NCBI GenBank assembly: GCA_022495005.1
Contig: JAGYXB010001049.1
Coordinates: 62,001-126,000 of the forward strand
Origin: Rhyacophila brunnea
Lineage: Eukaryota > Arthropoda > Insecta > Trichoptera > Rhyacophilidae
Direction of reading: 5' to 3'
DNA: 64,000 nt
Shown here: positions 36,075 through 47,575 of the stretch, piece after piece
How positions within the stretch are numbered: the first letter of the stretch is position 1
Layout of the letters: each line of letters opens with the position of its first letter
Position numbers and translations under genes: made by a program
The notes under the pieces: model-generated
Told to the model about the DNA's origin: nothing
Seen by the model: the letters and a program-made list of their open reading frames with translations, nothing else
Databases searched by the model: none

Positions 36075-36720
36075 AACCATGCCCTTGTTTTTTTGTATAA
36101 GGTGTTTGAAAGAGTTTATTACATTTAGTCATTTACATATTCACATTTATGGTGACATTGAAAAATTTGCTCGGCTATAGTTTGTAGGTGAAGTGTGCAG
36201 TTAATTATTATATTCCTCCATTTGTCTTTAATTTTCTTTATGGCCAGAATGTAAAATTTGTGTAGTGCTCTTGTGTTGTTTTGTTGTCTAGTATTTCGTG
36301 AGGTGTATGGGGGTCAATTTATTGATTATGTTGTCTACACAGAGTTCCAAGAGTCCACCGCACCTTTTCTAGTATTGGGCATTCATTGATGACATGCCAC
36401 ACAGTTTGAGATGTGTAGCTGTCACATGGACAAGTCATCGTCCATCAATTAAAATCTTTTTAGATAGGCTCGCAGTGCTCTGTGGCCTGTTAGTATCTGT
36501 GTGAGTTCCAGATTCGAGATAAACTGTTCTCGGTTTACATGAGCCATACACTCCAATTTTATGGTCATAACCCGCATGAAGAATGACGAGAGGTCAATGT
36601 TTTGAGCTTCTGCCAGATAAATATCGTGAGTTATCCACTGATGCAGACAGTGCAGGCCACTGAATGCCAGAAAAGGCTGGGCCAAGCCTTGGAGAAGGCC
36701 GTTAGACGGCCAAATCATCC
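36075..36720 (-). pseudogene. LINE 3'-end relic
   Basis: On the minus strand, ELTQILTGHRALRAYLKRF (about 36450-36510) and, after a frameshift, TCPCDSYTSQTVWHVINECP (about 36370-36430) match the C-terminal zinc-knuckle region of non-LTR retrotransposons (LTGHG-FR-YL-RF ... C-C ---T--H-----CP). Downstream, about 300 bp of 3' UTR-like sequence ends in CACCTTATACAAAAAAACAA and GGGCATG plus an A-rich tail. This tail resembles that of the SINE at 19052-19200. Confidence 0.7.
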
Positions 36721-36796
36721 CAGTCAGAATATCTTGATGAAGCAGATATTAATAAGATAATAATATTTTTACCAAAAGAAATTTATAATGTCATGA

Positions 36797-37434
36797 GGAT
36801 TGGTGCTTGCAACTTCAAACATTAAAATTCAACACAAACTATTTTTTAGTTTTTGTTTTAAATTTTTGGGTGATTGGTTGTTAGTCAGAAACCAATTTTA
36901 TCAGTTCTCGATGATGAATATAAGGATTGGTGCTTACAACTTCAAACATTAAAATTCAACACAAACTATTTATTAGTTTTTGTTTTAAATATTTGGGTGA
37001 TTGGTTGTTAGTCAGAAACCAATTTTATCAGTTCTCGATGATGAATAATATATGGATTGGTGCTTGCAACTTCAAACATTAAAATTCAACACAAACTATT
37101 TTTTAGTTTTTGTTTTAAATATTTGGGTGATTGGTTGTTAGTCAGAAACCAATTTTATCAGTTCTCGATGATGAATATAAGGATTGGTGCTTGCAACTTC
37201 AAACATTAAAATTCAACACAAACTATTTTTTAGTTTTTGTTTTAAATATTTGGGTGATTGGTTGTTAGTCAGAAACCAATTTTATCAGTTCTCGATGATG
37301 AATATAAGGATTGGTGCTTGCAACTTCAAACACTAAAATTCAAAACAAACTATTTTTTAGTTTTTGTTTTAAAATTTTGGGTGATTGGTTGTTAGTCAGA
37401 AAACAATTTTATCAGTTCTCGATGATGAATATGT
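36797..37434 (+). repeat. Minisatellite, five copies of a 127-130 bp unit
   Basis: Units start at 36797, 36924, 37054, 37181 and 37308 with GGATTGGTGCTTGCAACTTC and each continues through TTGGTTGTTAGTCAGAAACC to TCAGTTCTCGATGATGAATA. Copies differ by only a few bases; the last is the most diverged. Each unit holds the short palindrome GGTTGTTAGTCAGAAACC. Confidence 0.97.
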
Positions 37435-37788
37435 AGGATATGTTAAGATATTATAATATATTATTCACTCTTTCTAGTTTAAACTAGGGTTTTTGTTGAT
37501 TTGTATGTGGCTGAGCACACTGCAAGAGGCCTAAATGGCACTCATTTTTTACGCAACGCACAGCCACTTGCTTTGTTTGGCCCTAAAAAAATTGAAAGAT
37601 TGTCGTTCAATGTTGTAATTTTTTTAGTTTATTGGGTCTCCTTAACAATATTAAGTGAGCGCATCAAACTTGCGCACAGCAGTTCCGATTACTAATCATA
37701 ACTGGATGTAAATTTATAATTATACAGGATGAGGGAGATGGTGATATATTATATTCTCTTGTTATTCATCATTATCTATATCCTCAAT

Positions 37789-38382
37789 CGGTGGCGAAGG
37801 GTGGAAGTAGGCTGTTAAGATCCGCCATAAATAGTGCACAGTAAACTTTGTTAGTCATACATATTTGTTTTTATTGAATTAATACTACAATTTACAGCTG
37901 ATGGTGTTGGTTAGTTTTTAAAATTCAATTAAGCCCTGCCTAAGCCAAACCACAATAGTTTTGGTATATTTTGTGTGATCCGATAAAATTGTGCAAGCTT
38001 TTTCATTCATACTTATTTGTTTTCGTTGAATTAGAAATGCATACATATTACACGTCATGTTGTTGGTTAATTTTTTTTAATCCATTTAGCCCTGCCTAAT
38101 CCAAACTATAATGGAAAAAACATATTATTCTGTCTATAAAATATCCAAAATTATGTATGATTTACTGGCATAATTTTAGATATTTTATAGATAGACAAGT
38201 ATTTTTTGACTATTATCTATGGTGGTTTGGTTTCGCAGGGTTTAATTGAATTTTAAAAACTAACCAACACCATCTACAAATTGCTGTCTTAGTTCAATAA
38301 AAACAAATACGTATGACTAACAAGGTTTAATGTGCGCTATTTATGGCGGATCGTAACAGCCTACCTCCACCCTTCGCCACTG
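37789..38382. repeat. hAT-type foldback MITE family B, copy 2
   Basis: 594 bp with ends CGGTGGCGAAGGGTGGAAGT and CACCCTTCGCCACTG, and 8-bp flanks TCCTCAAT (37781-37788) and CCCTCAAT (38383-38390) differing at one base. The interior follows copy 1 at 25859-26440 throughout. Confidence 0.92.
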
Positions 38383-38545
38383 CCCTCAATAGGGTTGAGC
38401 TAATAGCAAGCAATGAGTCTTTATACCTGCCTATGTATTTTTCTTGACAATAATAAAGTCAAGCTGGGAGACTAAATATTTCAAAATAATAATTATCAGC
38501 CTATGTTAGATGTATGGAGACTACTACTACTACTTCACCATATTC

Positions 38546-38753
38546 GATCCTAAGAGCATCATCTCTCCACACAGTGGGGGTTGTAGGTATTAACAGATTT
38601 TGTTTTTACGATAAATAAATGTTTGCCACTTGCTCAACCTATTAGGTCCATACTCCGACTTCAAACACAAATTGAAAAACAATGTGTGTATTTGCCAGAC
38701 CTGGGACCCACTACATTACAAGCCAACGCTTAAGCCGTTCGGCCATCGTGGGC
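38546..38753 (-). mobile_element. tRNA-derived SINE, copy 3
   Basis: Shares with copy 1 CCACTTGCTCAACCTATTAG, GTCCATACTCCGACT and ACACAAATTGAAAAACAATG. The promoter end on the minus strand starts CCCACGATGGCCGAACGGCT. The B-box region is damaged by a short deletion (GGGTCCCAGGTCTGGCA). Confidence 0.85.
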
Positions 38754-40300
38754 GATATATGAAGACGGGCTAGGAAAATTAGACTACAGTGAAATGGGAG
38801 ACGCTTATTTTCAACAGTGAGGTAAAAGAAGAAGAGTCCGCGATTGATATCGTACCTACTTACCTAATATAATATTTGTTTTTACGATGATTTCAATATT
38901 ACGTCGTCATGAATACAGAACACCTGCCATGTTGGGTTAACCGTTACCTCACATTTTTCATTCGACCAGTCTATTTTTAGAGTGTCCCAGACCTTGGGAG
39001 ATTTATCATAAGGAATTTATGATTGTGACGGTTGCGGCAAGCCCTTACATTGTACTCGTAGGGACAATGCCCTCTTTAAATGCGAATAAAAAATATAGGG
39101 TTGCCTCCAGTAAGTAGTAGTAAAGTAGTACATTTGCAACAGTCAATTTAGGATTACCACTGATATCGTAAAATTACATGATTGTAATGCGACCAGCGTT
39201 TCTGTAACTTTAACAGAACAAACAGGGTTACATTAAATGGTAAGTCGATGACGTATAACTTATCGCTTAAAAAAGAGTTTAACTAATTAACGACTATTGA
39301 ACATCTTCATCCATCAGTCGTAGTATTTTTTATACCAGACAAAGCTGCCGTGTGCTTGGAGAACTTATCTCTTTAAGAAAGCAGGACTGTTACCCCCCAA
39401 CGATATAGGCATGCATTATTTGTAAAACCAATACCAATTACAAGCATCGTAGCTACCTTCCTGGAAAGTTATTAGACTGGACACCAGTTTATTAGACCAA
39501 TTGAGTTATTTATCTGATTGTATAGTATAATAATATGTCTTTAAATCGTTTTATAAATACTGGCACATACAACGTTTTGCTATCTGGCAGCCCTAATCAA
39601 AACATCGCAAGCACAAAAGCTTTAGAAAAATTACGATCTGCAATATATGCGCGGGAAAATACGACATACGAACATGGCGAGCATTCCAAATTAATCCTGA
39701 ACTACAACGAAAATATTATATTACTATTATATTTTATAGGCAGTGCCGGATTATATTCAGGCTCACTAAATTGAATTTATATAAGTATGTAATACAATAA
39801 ATAGGCGGTAAAATCCACAAAAAATATTAAGTATATAAAATATGAAAATCGTTTTACTACCAAGATAGCTTATCATAAGTTGTAGGTATGCTATATTAAT
39901 TATTAACCTCTATTTTTTTAATAAATTTTTATTGGGTAAGTAGCTATTTTTTTAAATGAAAATAATATAGGTATCGACCATATTTTATGAGTAGGTAAAT
40001 CTACGATTTGATACTTAAGTTCATGACGTAATGTAATTCTAAATCGTCTTGTTTATAAGTAGGTAGGATAGTGTCAGATTTTTCTGGCAGTGTAGGCGAC
40101 TCCTTTAGGTGTTGGAATCGTTACTTTCAGATGACACTAACACTGTTATAAAGTGATTTCGTTTGGGCCAAAATGCCAGAAGAATCTGTCTTTCCTCTAT
40201 CTACCGTATCAACTTCGCATGTAATATTAAATTTATTATATATTACCATTATTAATTTTCGATATTTCTTTTGCATGATAATACACAGTGACGTTACTAG
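38754..40300. other. Gene-free stretch
   Basis: No recognised gene or repeat. A 79-codon frame at 39535-39774 has no known relative in my memory and no splice support. Confidence 0.5.
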
Positions 40301-40302
40301 AC

Positions 40303-40378
40303 AAAGTACCGCCCTTGATTAGACTTAGAATGCCGCTCCTTTCTAAGTCTTGTTAAGGGTGGCACTTTGCCTAGGGAC
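40303..40378. repeat. Long imperfect hairpin
   Basis: CAAAGTACCGCCCTTGATTA then GACTTAGAA pairs with TTCTAAGTCTTGTTAAGGGT then GGCACTTTG over about 30 bp with few mismatches, around a loop of roughly 12 nt. It abuts repeat family C at 40383 and is preceded by CAGTGACGTTACTAG, which looks like a hAT-type end. Confidence 0.8.
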
Positions 40379-40382
40379 CTCA

Positions 40383-40729
40383 ACATGCCCCCACATCCCG
40401 AAGCTGCCCCCAGGCTAGAATTTTTGGCGGACCCCCCTACCTATCGCTAAGGTTAAAGACAGTGTGACGATCTACAGTTGCATATTCCAAATGGTGTTCG
40501 AAGCAAAATTAAGGGTATTTTTAGTGACTTTGTATTTTTAATACACCCACTTTTATGTTATGCACAATTATGGACTTGTATGCTTGTGTGCATCGTACAA
40601 CCACATATTATTACATTTTTTTTACTATTAGTGCAATTTTGTAATGTGTGTTTATCTCACTTGGCTGGTCGATCTGCCACGCTGGGCCCCCCTAGAGCTG
40701 TCAGTCCACCCCTTATGGGGGCCATAGAC
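40383..40729. repeat. GC-rich repeat family C, copy 2
   Basis: Same order of blocks as 28938-29259: CATGCCCCCACATCCCGAAG, TTTTTTTACTATTAGTGCAA, CTGGTCGATCTGCCACGCTG, GGGGGCCATAGACC. Confidence 0.75.
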
Positions 40730-41148
40730 CGCACTGTCCAGATTTAACGTGTACGTTAGGTACCTACATAATATGTCTATAAGGACAATAATTATGCAAT
40801 TTCTAAAAAGTTATATGGCTACCATATAATATTATACAAAGGGATAATATTTCGGTAACTTGAACTATCATTTATTTTAGTGCCACCTTACTCGACGAAA
40901 TTGCGAACGAGATTTCGCTAATGGCCACATTGCAAACAATATGACCGCTAACGTTGTACACCTTACCTTACTAATTTCATAAAGAAAATATCAGGTGCCT
41001 ACCTACGAGTTAGTACCTACTAGGTACGATAGAAACATGATTACAGATAGTTTACATTTTGAAAATGTATACAGATTGAAATATCACACCTAAAAATCAT
41101 GATGCATTCGTTCACACAATATCAACTTGTTTTAATTATGAGCAGAAG

Positions 41149-41575
41149 GTTGGAGCGGACCCTTTTTCAAGTTGCTCCGCTCCGGGATCTAATACTTGCT
41201 CCAGGGTCTGCTCCGCTCTGGGTAAAAAGTTTTAGTGGCTATAAGAAAAATTTAAAAAAATAAGTAAGTACCTAGTTTTAAAATATGGTTTATTATTTGT
41301 AATTTTCATTGTTAATTCTATTAAACAAAAATACCGATAGAAAATCGTCTTTCATTATCTGCCTCTTCTCATTTAGAATTAATTCAAATAATTCCAGTGT
41401 TGCAAAGTGTCAAATATAATTTATTTTCATTGCATTTTAGGACGAAAATTGTCTAATAATAAAAATAACATTCGGAGCAGAGGAGCACCACAATTAATTT
41501 TCGGTGCTCCGGCTCCGCTCCTGCTCCGGATAAAACTCCACTGCTCCGTGGTCCTGCTTCGAGCTTCGCTCCAAC
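41149..41575. repeat. MITE rich in GGAGC/GCTCC
   Basis: About 430 bp with end GTTGGAGCGGACC facing CTTCGCTCCAAC. Several GCTCCGCTC words lie inside each end and an AT-rich spacer in the middle. No clear target duplication. Confidence 0.6.
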
Positions 41576-41624
41576 GCACAACTTCTACTTAAACCTACAA
41601 TAAATACTATGCTCTATTTTTTAT

Positions 41625-42961
41625 ACGAAATACCTAAAAAAATCTACATGACTAATTATTGGTGGATTATTAGGAGCTGTGTACCTACCCATGTACATGC
41701 ATATAACATTTTTAATGTTCGTCGCTCTATCTTTTAAAAAGAATGTTTGCGTAGGTAGGTACCATTGAAAACCACCCTTAAAAACCCCATGCGGCAAGCC
41801 GCCTTTGTGTGTCAAAAATAAATCAAAAGATAATTAAAATGTTGTCAGACCTTTTAATAATCTTTAATCATATTGTAAAAGATACGCATATGTATAAGAC
41901 ATTGGTGCTTTCTACTGAGTGACCGCCATGAGCCTCATTCATTTTCCATTTCTATTAGTAGTCGATTGCCACGTATGTTCACTGCATTAAATTTGATTAT
42001 GTATCTCATCGTTGTGCTCCTTGTTACCTTTTGGGTATTTTAATATCTGTCAACCGGATACTGAGATCTGTCGAGCGATGCGACCTTCACATCTCTACTT
42101 TAACACTATTATTAATAATTATGGTACCTATGTACCTATCGTCGTTATAATATCTGTTTATAAAAGGATGATAATTTTGTTTTTTTAGGTAGGGAGGTAA
42201 TGCTAATTTTACAAGAATTGGATTTAGAAAGAAGTAGATTTGCAAAAACACGCCACTGATGGTAATAGTTAACAAACAAATAACTCAAAAGTAATTTTAA
42301 GTTTGGTAAATATAAAGTAATTTAAGTATTAGTATGTCCGCTCCTTAGCTGAAGATAATAATATGAGAGTTATATTAATGGACCTATAAAATATATTCAT
42401 GCAAAGAATAATACAGTTTCATCTTAAACGTTTAAACAATAATATACCTATAATAAATTATTAGGCATACATAGTGACCAAATATTATCATGACATTTAA
42501 CCATAAAAGCAAGGAACATTTCAAGCCTTTCTACCATTTCACCACTGGAATCTTTAATACTATCAAGTGTGCCTAATAATTATTATCACTACTCTTAAAT
42601 ATATTAGGCCATATAATAACAATAATATTTTCCCATGACAGCTTTTCAAGAAAGGATCCAGCCGACTTCCGCATCCGCATTTTTGAAAGTCGAATGTCTT
42701 TGCATTACAGAAAAGACGCGGGAAGCGATTTTTTTGTTACTCAACCTTTAACCTATTCGCACCGTCAAATATTCAATTATATATCATAGATAATTCATGT
42801 TTTGTATAAATTGTGTATCCTCCTCTTATTGTGGCACGTATAGCCTGTATCAGTAGCAAATCCGTGAAATTCTGAATTTGGAAAATCAATTACCTAACTC
42901 TTTTACTATAAAATAAAAACCTATTATCGCAGTGGTCAACTATAATAATCAAACGTTAATT
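41625..42961 (+). repeat. Tandem duplication, copy 1 (1337 bp)
   Basis: Nearly identical in its core (42026-42961) to 43173-44062, with the similarity extending upstream to CGAAATACCT at 41625. Longer than copy 2 at every indel. A smaller inverted pair (AAATTATTAGGCATAC / GTGCCTAATAATTATT) lies inside at about 42453 and 42570. Non-coding. Confidence 0.92.
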
Positions 42962-43013
42962 CAAATGCAAGGACGTTGGTTACATAAGCTCCGTGGGCTT
43001 CCTTCAACGGTCT

Positions 43014-44062
43014 CGAAATACCTGACTAATTATTGGTCTGTGTACCTAATGTACAATATAACATTGTTTTTCAATGTTTGCCCATTGTTAATGCGGTAAA
43101 AATGACAGACCTAATAGGATTCAACTGAGTGGCCATGAGCCTCATTCAATTTCTCGATAAAATTAACTCATCACCTTTTGGGTATTTTAATATCTGTCAA
43201 CCGGATACTGAGATCTGTCGAGCGATGCGACCTTCACATCTCTACTTTAACACTATTATTAATAATTATGGTACCTATGTACCTATCGTCGTTATAATAT
43301 CTGTTTATAAAAGGATGATAATTTTGTTTTTTTAGGTAGGGAGGTAATGCTAATTTTACAAGAATATTTAGAAAGAAGTAGATTTGCAAAAACACGCCAC
43401 TGATGGTAATAGTTAACAAACAAATAACTCAAAAGTAATTTTAAGTTTGGTAAATATAAAGTAATTTAAGTATTAGTATGTCCGCTCCTTAGCTGAAGAT
43501 AATAATATGAGAGTTATATTAATGGACCTATAAAATATATTCATGCAAAGAATAATACAGTTTCATCTTAAACGTTTAAACAATAATATACCTATAATAA
43601 ATTATTAGGCATACATAGTGACCAAATATTATCATGGCAAGGAACATTTCAAGCCTTTCTACCAGGAATCTTTAATACTATCAAGTGTGCCTAATAATTA
43701 TTATCACTACTCTTAGGCCATATAATAACAATAATATTTTCCCATGACAGCTTTTCAAGAAAGGATCCAGCCGACTTCCGCATCCGCATTTTTGAAAGTC
43801 GAATGTCTTTGCATTACAGAAAAGAAAGCGATTTTTTTGTTACTCAACCTTTAACCTATTCGCACCGTCAAATATTCAATTATATATCATAGATAATTTA
43901 TGTTTTGTATAAATTGTGTATCCTCCTCTTATTGTGGCACGTATAGCCTGTATCAGTAGCAAATCCGTTAAATTCTGAATTTGGAAAATCAATTACCTAA
44001 CTCTTTTACTATAAAATAAAAACCTATTATCGCAGTTCAACTATAATAATCAAACGTTAATT
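43014..44062 (+). repeat. Tandem duplication, copy 2 (1049 bp, shortened)
   Basis: In the core (43173-44062, 890 bp) it lacks six short segments present in copy 1: 3, 16, 10, 9, 6 and 2 bases, summing to the full 46-base length difference. Only a handful of base substitutions were seen. The upstream part (43014-43172) is shortened more strongly. Confidence 0.92.
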
Positions 44063-44483
44063 TGAAGCACTACGCAAATCCTTCCAATACAAATTAAATA
44101 TGGACACAAAGTGTGCGGAACATGGATTAACTGCACTTGACGATACTGTTTTTCATGCCATTTTCTTTAGAGCAGTGTGACCGCAATCTTCCAATACAAA
44201 TTAAATATCACCAAAACATTTATTTATTTAGAAGGATTATCTACTTATAAGATTTCATACAATCTTTTCTTTAGCATACATAGGTAGGTATGTGCTAGCG
44301 TGAAATCTTATTATTTACTCACAAATGTCACTTATGTACCCTTGTAAATTATAATTATATTTATACCTACTTATAGCTCATTATCATGATTTTGGAAGTG
44401 TTTTTACTGCATAATTCCGGTGCGAATGAATAACTGTCGTGAATAATACTGATAAATTATGACTACTAAATTTGTATTGTATT

Positions 44484-45208
44484 TAGTTTAGGGAATACAA
44501 TCCCGAACCAAAAATTCTGATCCCGGGATTTCGGGATTACAATTTGACAATCCCGGGATTGACAATTTTTCCATCGTTAATATAAAATTTTTGTATTTAC
44601 AAATAACAATGAAAAAAATCTAGTATAATTTATACTATTTAAGACATTTATTGTAAATATTGTATACGTTCAATCTTGGAAATACATAAGTTTAATGGAG
44701 TAAATAATATTGTAATATAAATAATAATGTAAATTTAATATGAGATTGCTGTTTCTGATAGTAAAGACTTAATGAATTGGTTAGCGAGATTTAAAATAGT
44801 AAAGCAAATCATGGTGTACTTATGGCCTTTCCGCTTTATAAATCAATTATTCAGCCAAATATGAAACTGCCGTAAAACGTATAAGATCATGGTGGAATTA
44901 CTTTGTTAATAGTGCGAAGCATTGTTTTTTTTCCAATCTTTCTTATTTTTATTAATTTATGTGAAAAAATAAAATGAATCGGCAACTTACACATGGGTAC
45001 AAATCAAACTTCATTCAAACTCAGTTTATTTCTAATGTATTTATTTGTTATTAAAAGTATTTTTTCTGTTATATGTATTTTCGTTTTTATTTTATTTTCC
45101 ATAAAAATTGATAAAAAAATCAATCCCGAAAGTTTCGGGATTATGTTTACCAATCCCGGGATTCATAGGTTTCGAAAATAGCTCGGGATCCCAGGATTGG
45201 AATCGCTA
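44484..45208. repeat. hAT-type MITE with 8-bp duplication ATTGTATT
   Basis: 725 bp; ATTGTATT at 44476-44483 and 45209-45216. The ends contain GGGAATACAATCCCG (left) and, read inwards from the right, TAGCGATTCCAATCCTGGGA. CAATCCCGGGATT palindromes occur near both ends. The right end TAGCG fits the hAT YARNG rule. Confidence 0.85.
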
Positions 45209-45216
45209 ATTGTATT

Positions 45217-46224
45217 ATATTATTTTAGTTGCTTTAAAATTCACGCAAAAACCTAAGTCGTGAAGTGGTTGAATAAGCTCGAGAAATTAAAATGGCGGAT
45301 ACGCCGCGCATTCCTAATGGACTCTTTTGTAATTCCAGTTCCGATAAACGAACAGAAGATTTTAATTGCCAGGGGTAAACTAAATTGTCTTCCGGTTGTG
45401 TGAAACAAAGCGAAAAAATCGCGTGCAATCGAAAGCGGCCAATTCTACAATAATAATGAATGGACGTCTGTTATTGATAGTAGAAAAAAATCGGTAAAAC
45501 GAGTGCTTACACTTTAAAAAGGCCTATTGAAATAGTTACACAAGTACCTACCTATTTGTGATGTATGTAATACGTACAGGAAGTACCACTATTTGACGCT
45601 TGATGAAGGGATTTATTATTTTTCTATTTTATAAAATATGATTCAGTCGCATTTAATTAAAGTTATACGCGAAAACAATTAATTCTCTTCCATAAAAAAA
45701 TTCACGTCCCGAAATATACTATCAAAGATGTAAAGTACATAATATTCGCTATTTCTTCCTTAATTTGCTATCCCTAAGCAACGCATGATTTGCATAATCC
45801 CACGGGATGTCACTAATTTTACATTGTTGAAGAATAGTTGAATATTTCTTTACAATAAATTTATGAGGAATACGCGTATTTTTTAGATTTTGAATTGAAT
45901 AATTCCATGATTGGTTCCAGGGTGCCTCCAACCTTTTAAATTTTCTGACGAATCGGTTGCGTCATTTTCGTCAAATAAAATCGTCGCTGGTCCAACTTGT
46001 CCATAAGATGGTTTTACCAAACACACCATTTATTCTGAATAATATGTTCCGAGTAATAATTCGTACTGCTTCTTGACCAACTTGCTCTATTATTTTATTC
46101 GAAAACTTTAGGTTTACAACGTAAAGACAGTACGCTGCATAAATGAGGTCAAGCATGATTACCTGACTAATGGCTTGTAACCAACCTGCTCATTATTTTA
46201 TTCGAAATTTGGTTTACAACGTAA
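45217..46224. other. No recognised gene; weak unknown frames on the minus strand
   Basis: Minus-strand frames 46156-45971 and 45931-45749 run almost end to end and read like worn coding sequence (SWNYSIQNLKNTRIPHKFIV, CKISDIPWDYANHALLRDSK), but I do not recognise them. A 55-bp segment (TTATTTTATTCGAAAxTTxxG GTTTACAACGTAAAG) is present twice, at about 46085 and 46192. Confidence 0.35.
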
Positions 46225-46485
46225 AGAAGTACATAGTCTGATAAAATGGCAATGGGTTGAACATGTCGCTCGATGAATGGACAACCGCCAGACAAATGCC
46301 ATCACATAGATAGTTGTATCCAAGGCACACTAAACGGACGCTCTTAAACCCGCTGGATCAACGAACGCATAAAGAACGGTGGATGTATGTGGCAACAACG
46401 AAACAAGGACCGATAAGAGTAGAAGGAGCTAGTGGAGATCTTCATCCAGCAAAGGATCGACCCAGGCTGATGATGACAAAATAGT
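46225..46485 (+). pseudogene. LINE C-terminal relic
   Basis: Plus-strand frames give KWQWVEHVARRMDNRQTN, later TRWINERIKNGGCMWQQRNK and FIQQRIDPG before a GATGATGATGA tail. This is the C-terminal pattern of insect LINEs (KW-WAGH-AR---, RPRTRWVDDI, W----DR--W, F-QQWID-G) but with several frame breaks and stops. Confidence 0.75.
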
Positions 46486-46563
46486 TGTCTTCTATGTGTT
46501 AGAATAAAGAATAAATTGTAAATAATATGTACCTAGGTATTATGGGCATGAATTGAATTGAAC

Positions 46564-46753
46564 GCTGTGGGTACCGTCGACAAAAGGATAAATACTATTC
46601 TTTCGATACTTTCTAATAATAAATAGATTCATTGCGAACAAGCATCATTAAGTTTGATACATATTAGTATACTTACCAGTATCAATACTTTCTTTTGATA
46701 CGAACCGATATCAGGTATTGATACGTTTCTTTTGATAATATGGCGGCCCTGTG
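46564..46753. repeat. Possible small hAT-like MITE
   Basis: The right edge GGCGGCCCTG and the left CTGTGGGTACC are loosely inverted, and ACAAAAGGATAAATAC faces GTATTGATACGTTTCTTTTG. Boundaries are uncertain. Confidence 0.3.
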
Positions 46754-47289
46754 TTAAACTATTTCAGGTAGTAACTACTTACTTACATAGTCAATAATAA
46801 AATAAAATTATGATTGATAACCGTGCAAGACGTGGAGTAAGTATATACCAGCTATAATATGGTACGTCTCCACACACCAGTCAATCAATCAATCAAAATG
46901 TCGAAGCGCCTGCCTAGATGTGAAATATGCGAAATGATCACACTACATATATCGCGAAAATAACAATATGGATTCAGAAAATATTAGTCGACAGCTGTGT
47001 GTATGTATACGGAGTGTGTGTTGGACAGGTGTGCCAATCTGGAGAACAACAAGAATTCTAAATATTTACGAATAGTGTTGCCAACTGTCATTTACAAAAA
47101 TATGCCAGATAGGGTAAGAAGATCAGCTAGTTGGCAGAAAAAAATATGCTAGAAATGCTTTTGAAAAATTAAAAAAAAACTGAAAATGACCATTTCCCAA
47201 AGTAAATCATAATTATACGCATTGTTTTCATGAAACAAAAATTTTGATGAAGAATTCTTCATTGTTTCGTTACTAAAAAATAGTCCCAA

Positions 47290-47572
47290 GGCCAACTATA
47301 TTCTGGCCGGGGCACGAAGCTGCAAAGCTGCAGAAGACCACAGTGCTCGTTGTTGCCTATTCTTCGAATGCAATAAAAAACTACTATTTGTAGAACACGA
47401 TGATTGCTGTAAAATATTATCATTATTTAATTTCAACGAAATATTCAACCGAAAATCTTCATTTACTGTGAACATGTTAGGTACCGCATTACATTAGATT
47501 AGAAGATAATCAATAACTAGCACTACCATCGTAACTGGCTGTACAGAACCCCGGCCTGAGTACAATCGGCCT
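47290..47572. repeat. MITE with 23-bp inverted ends
   Basis: GGCCAACTATATTCTGGCCG then GGG faces CCCCGGCCTGAGTACAATCG then GCC, 18 of 23 positions pairing and most mismatches transitions. Interior non-coding. Confidence 0.65.
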
Positions 47573-47575
47573 ATA

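Noticed and set aside
36797..37434. CRISPR array
   Set aside because: Units are contiguous 127-bp tandem repeats without spacers, in a eukaryotic context.
39535..39774. 79-codon frame as a small gene
   Set aside because: No recognised domain, no flanking splice sites or relatives, and length is within chance for this window.
42087..43419. Frames of about 62 codons present twice (42087-42275, 43234-43419)
   Set aside because: They are repeated only because the region is duplicated; no coding features and the AT content is high.
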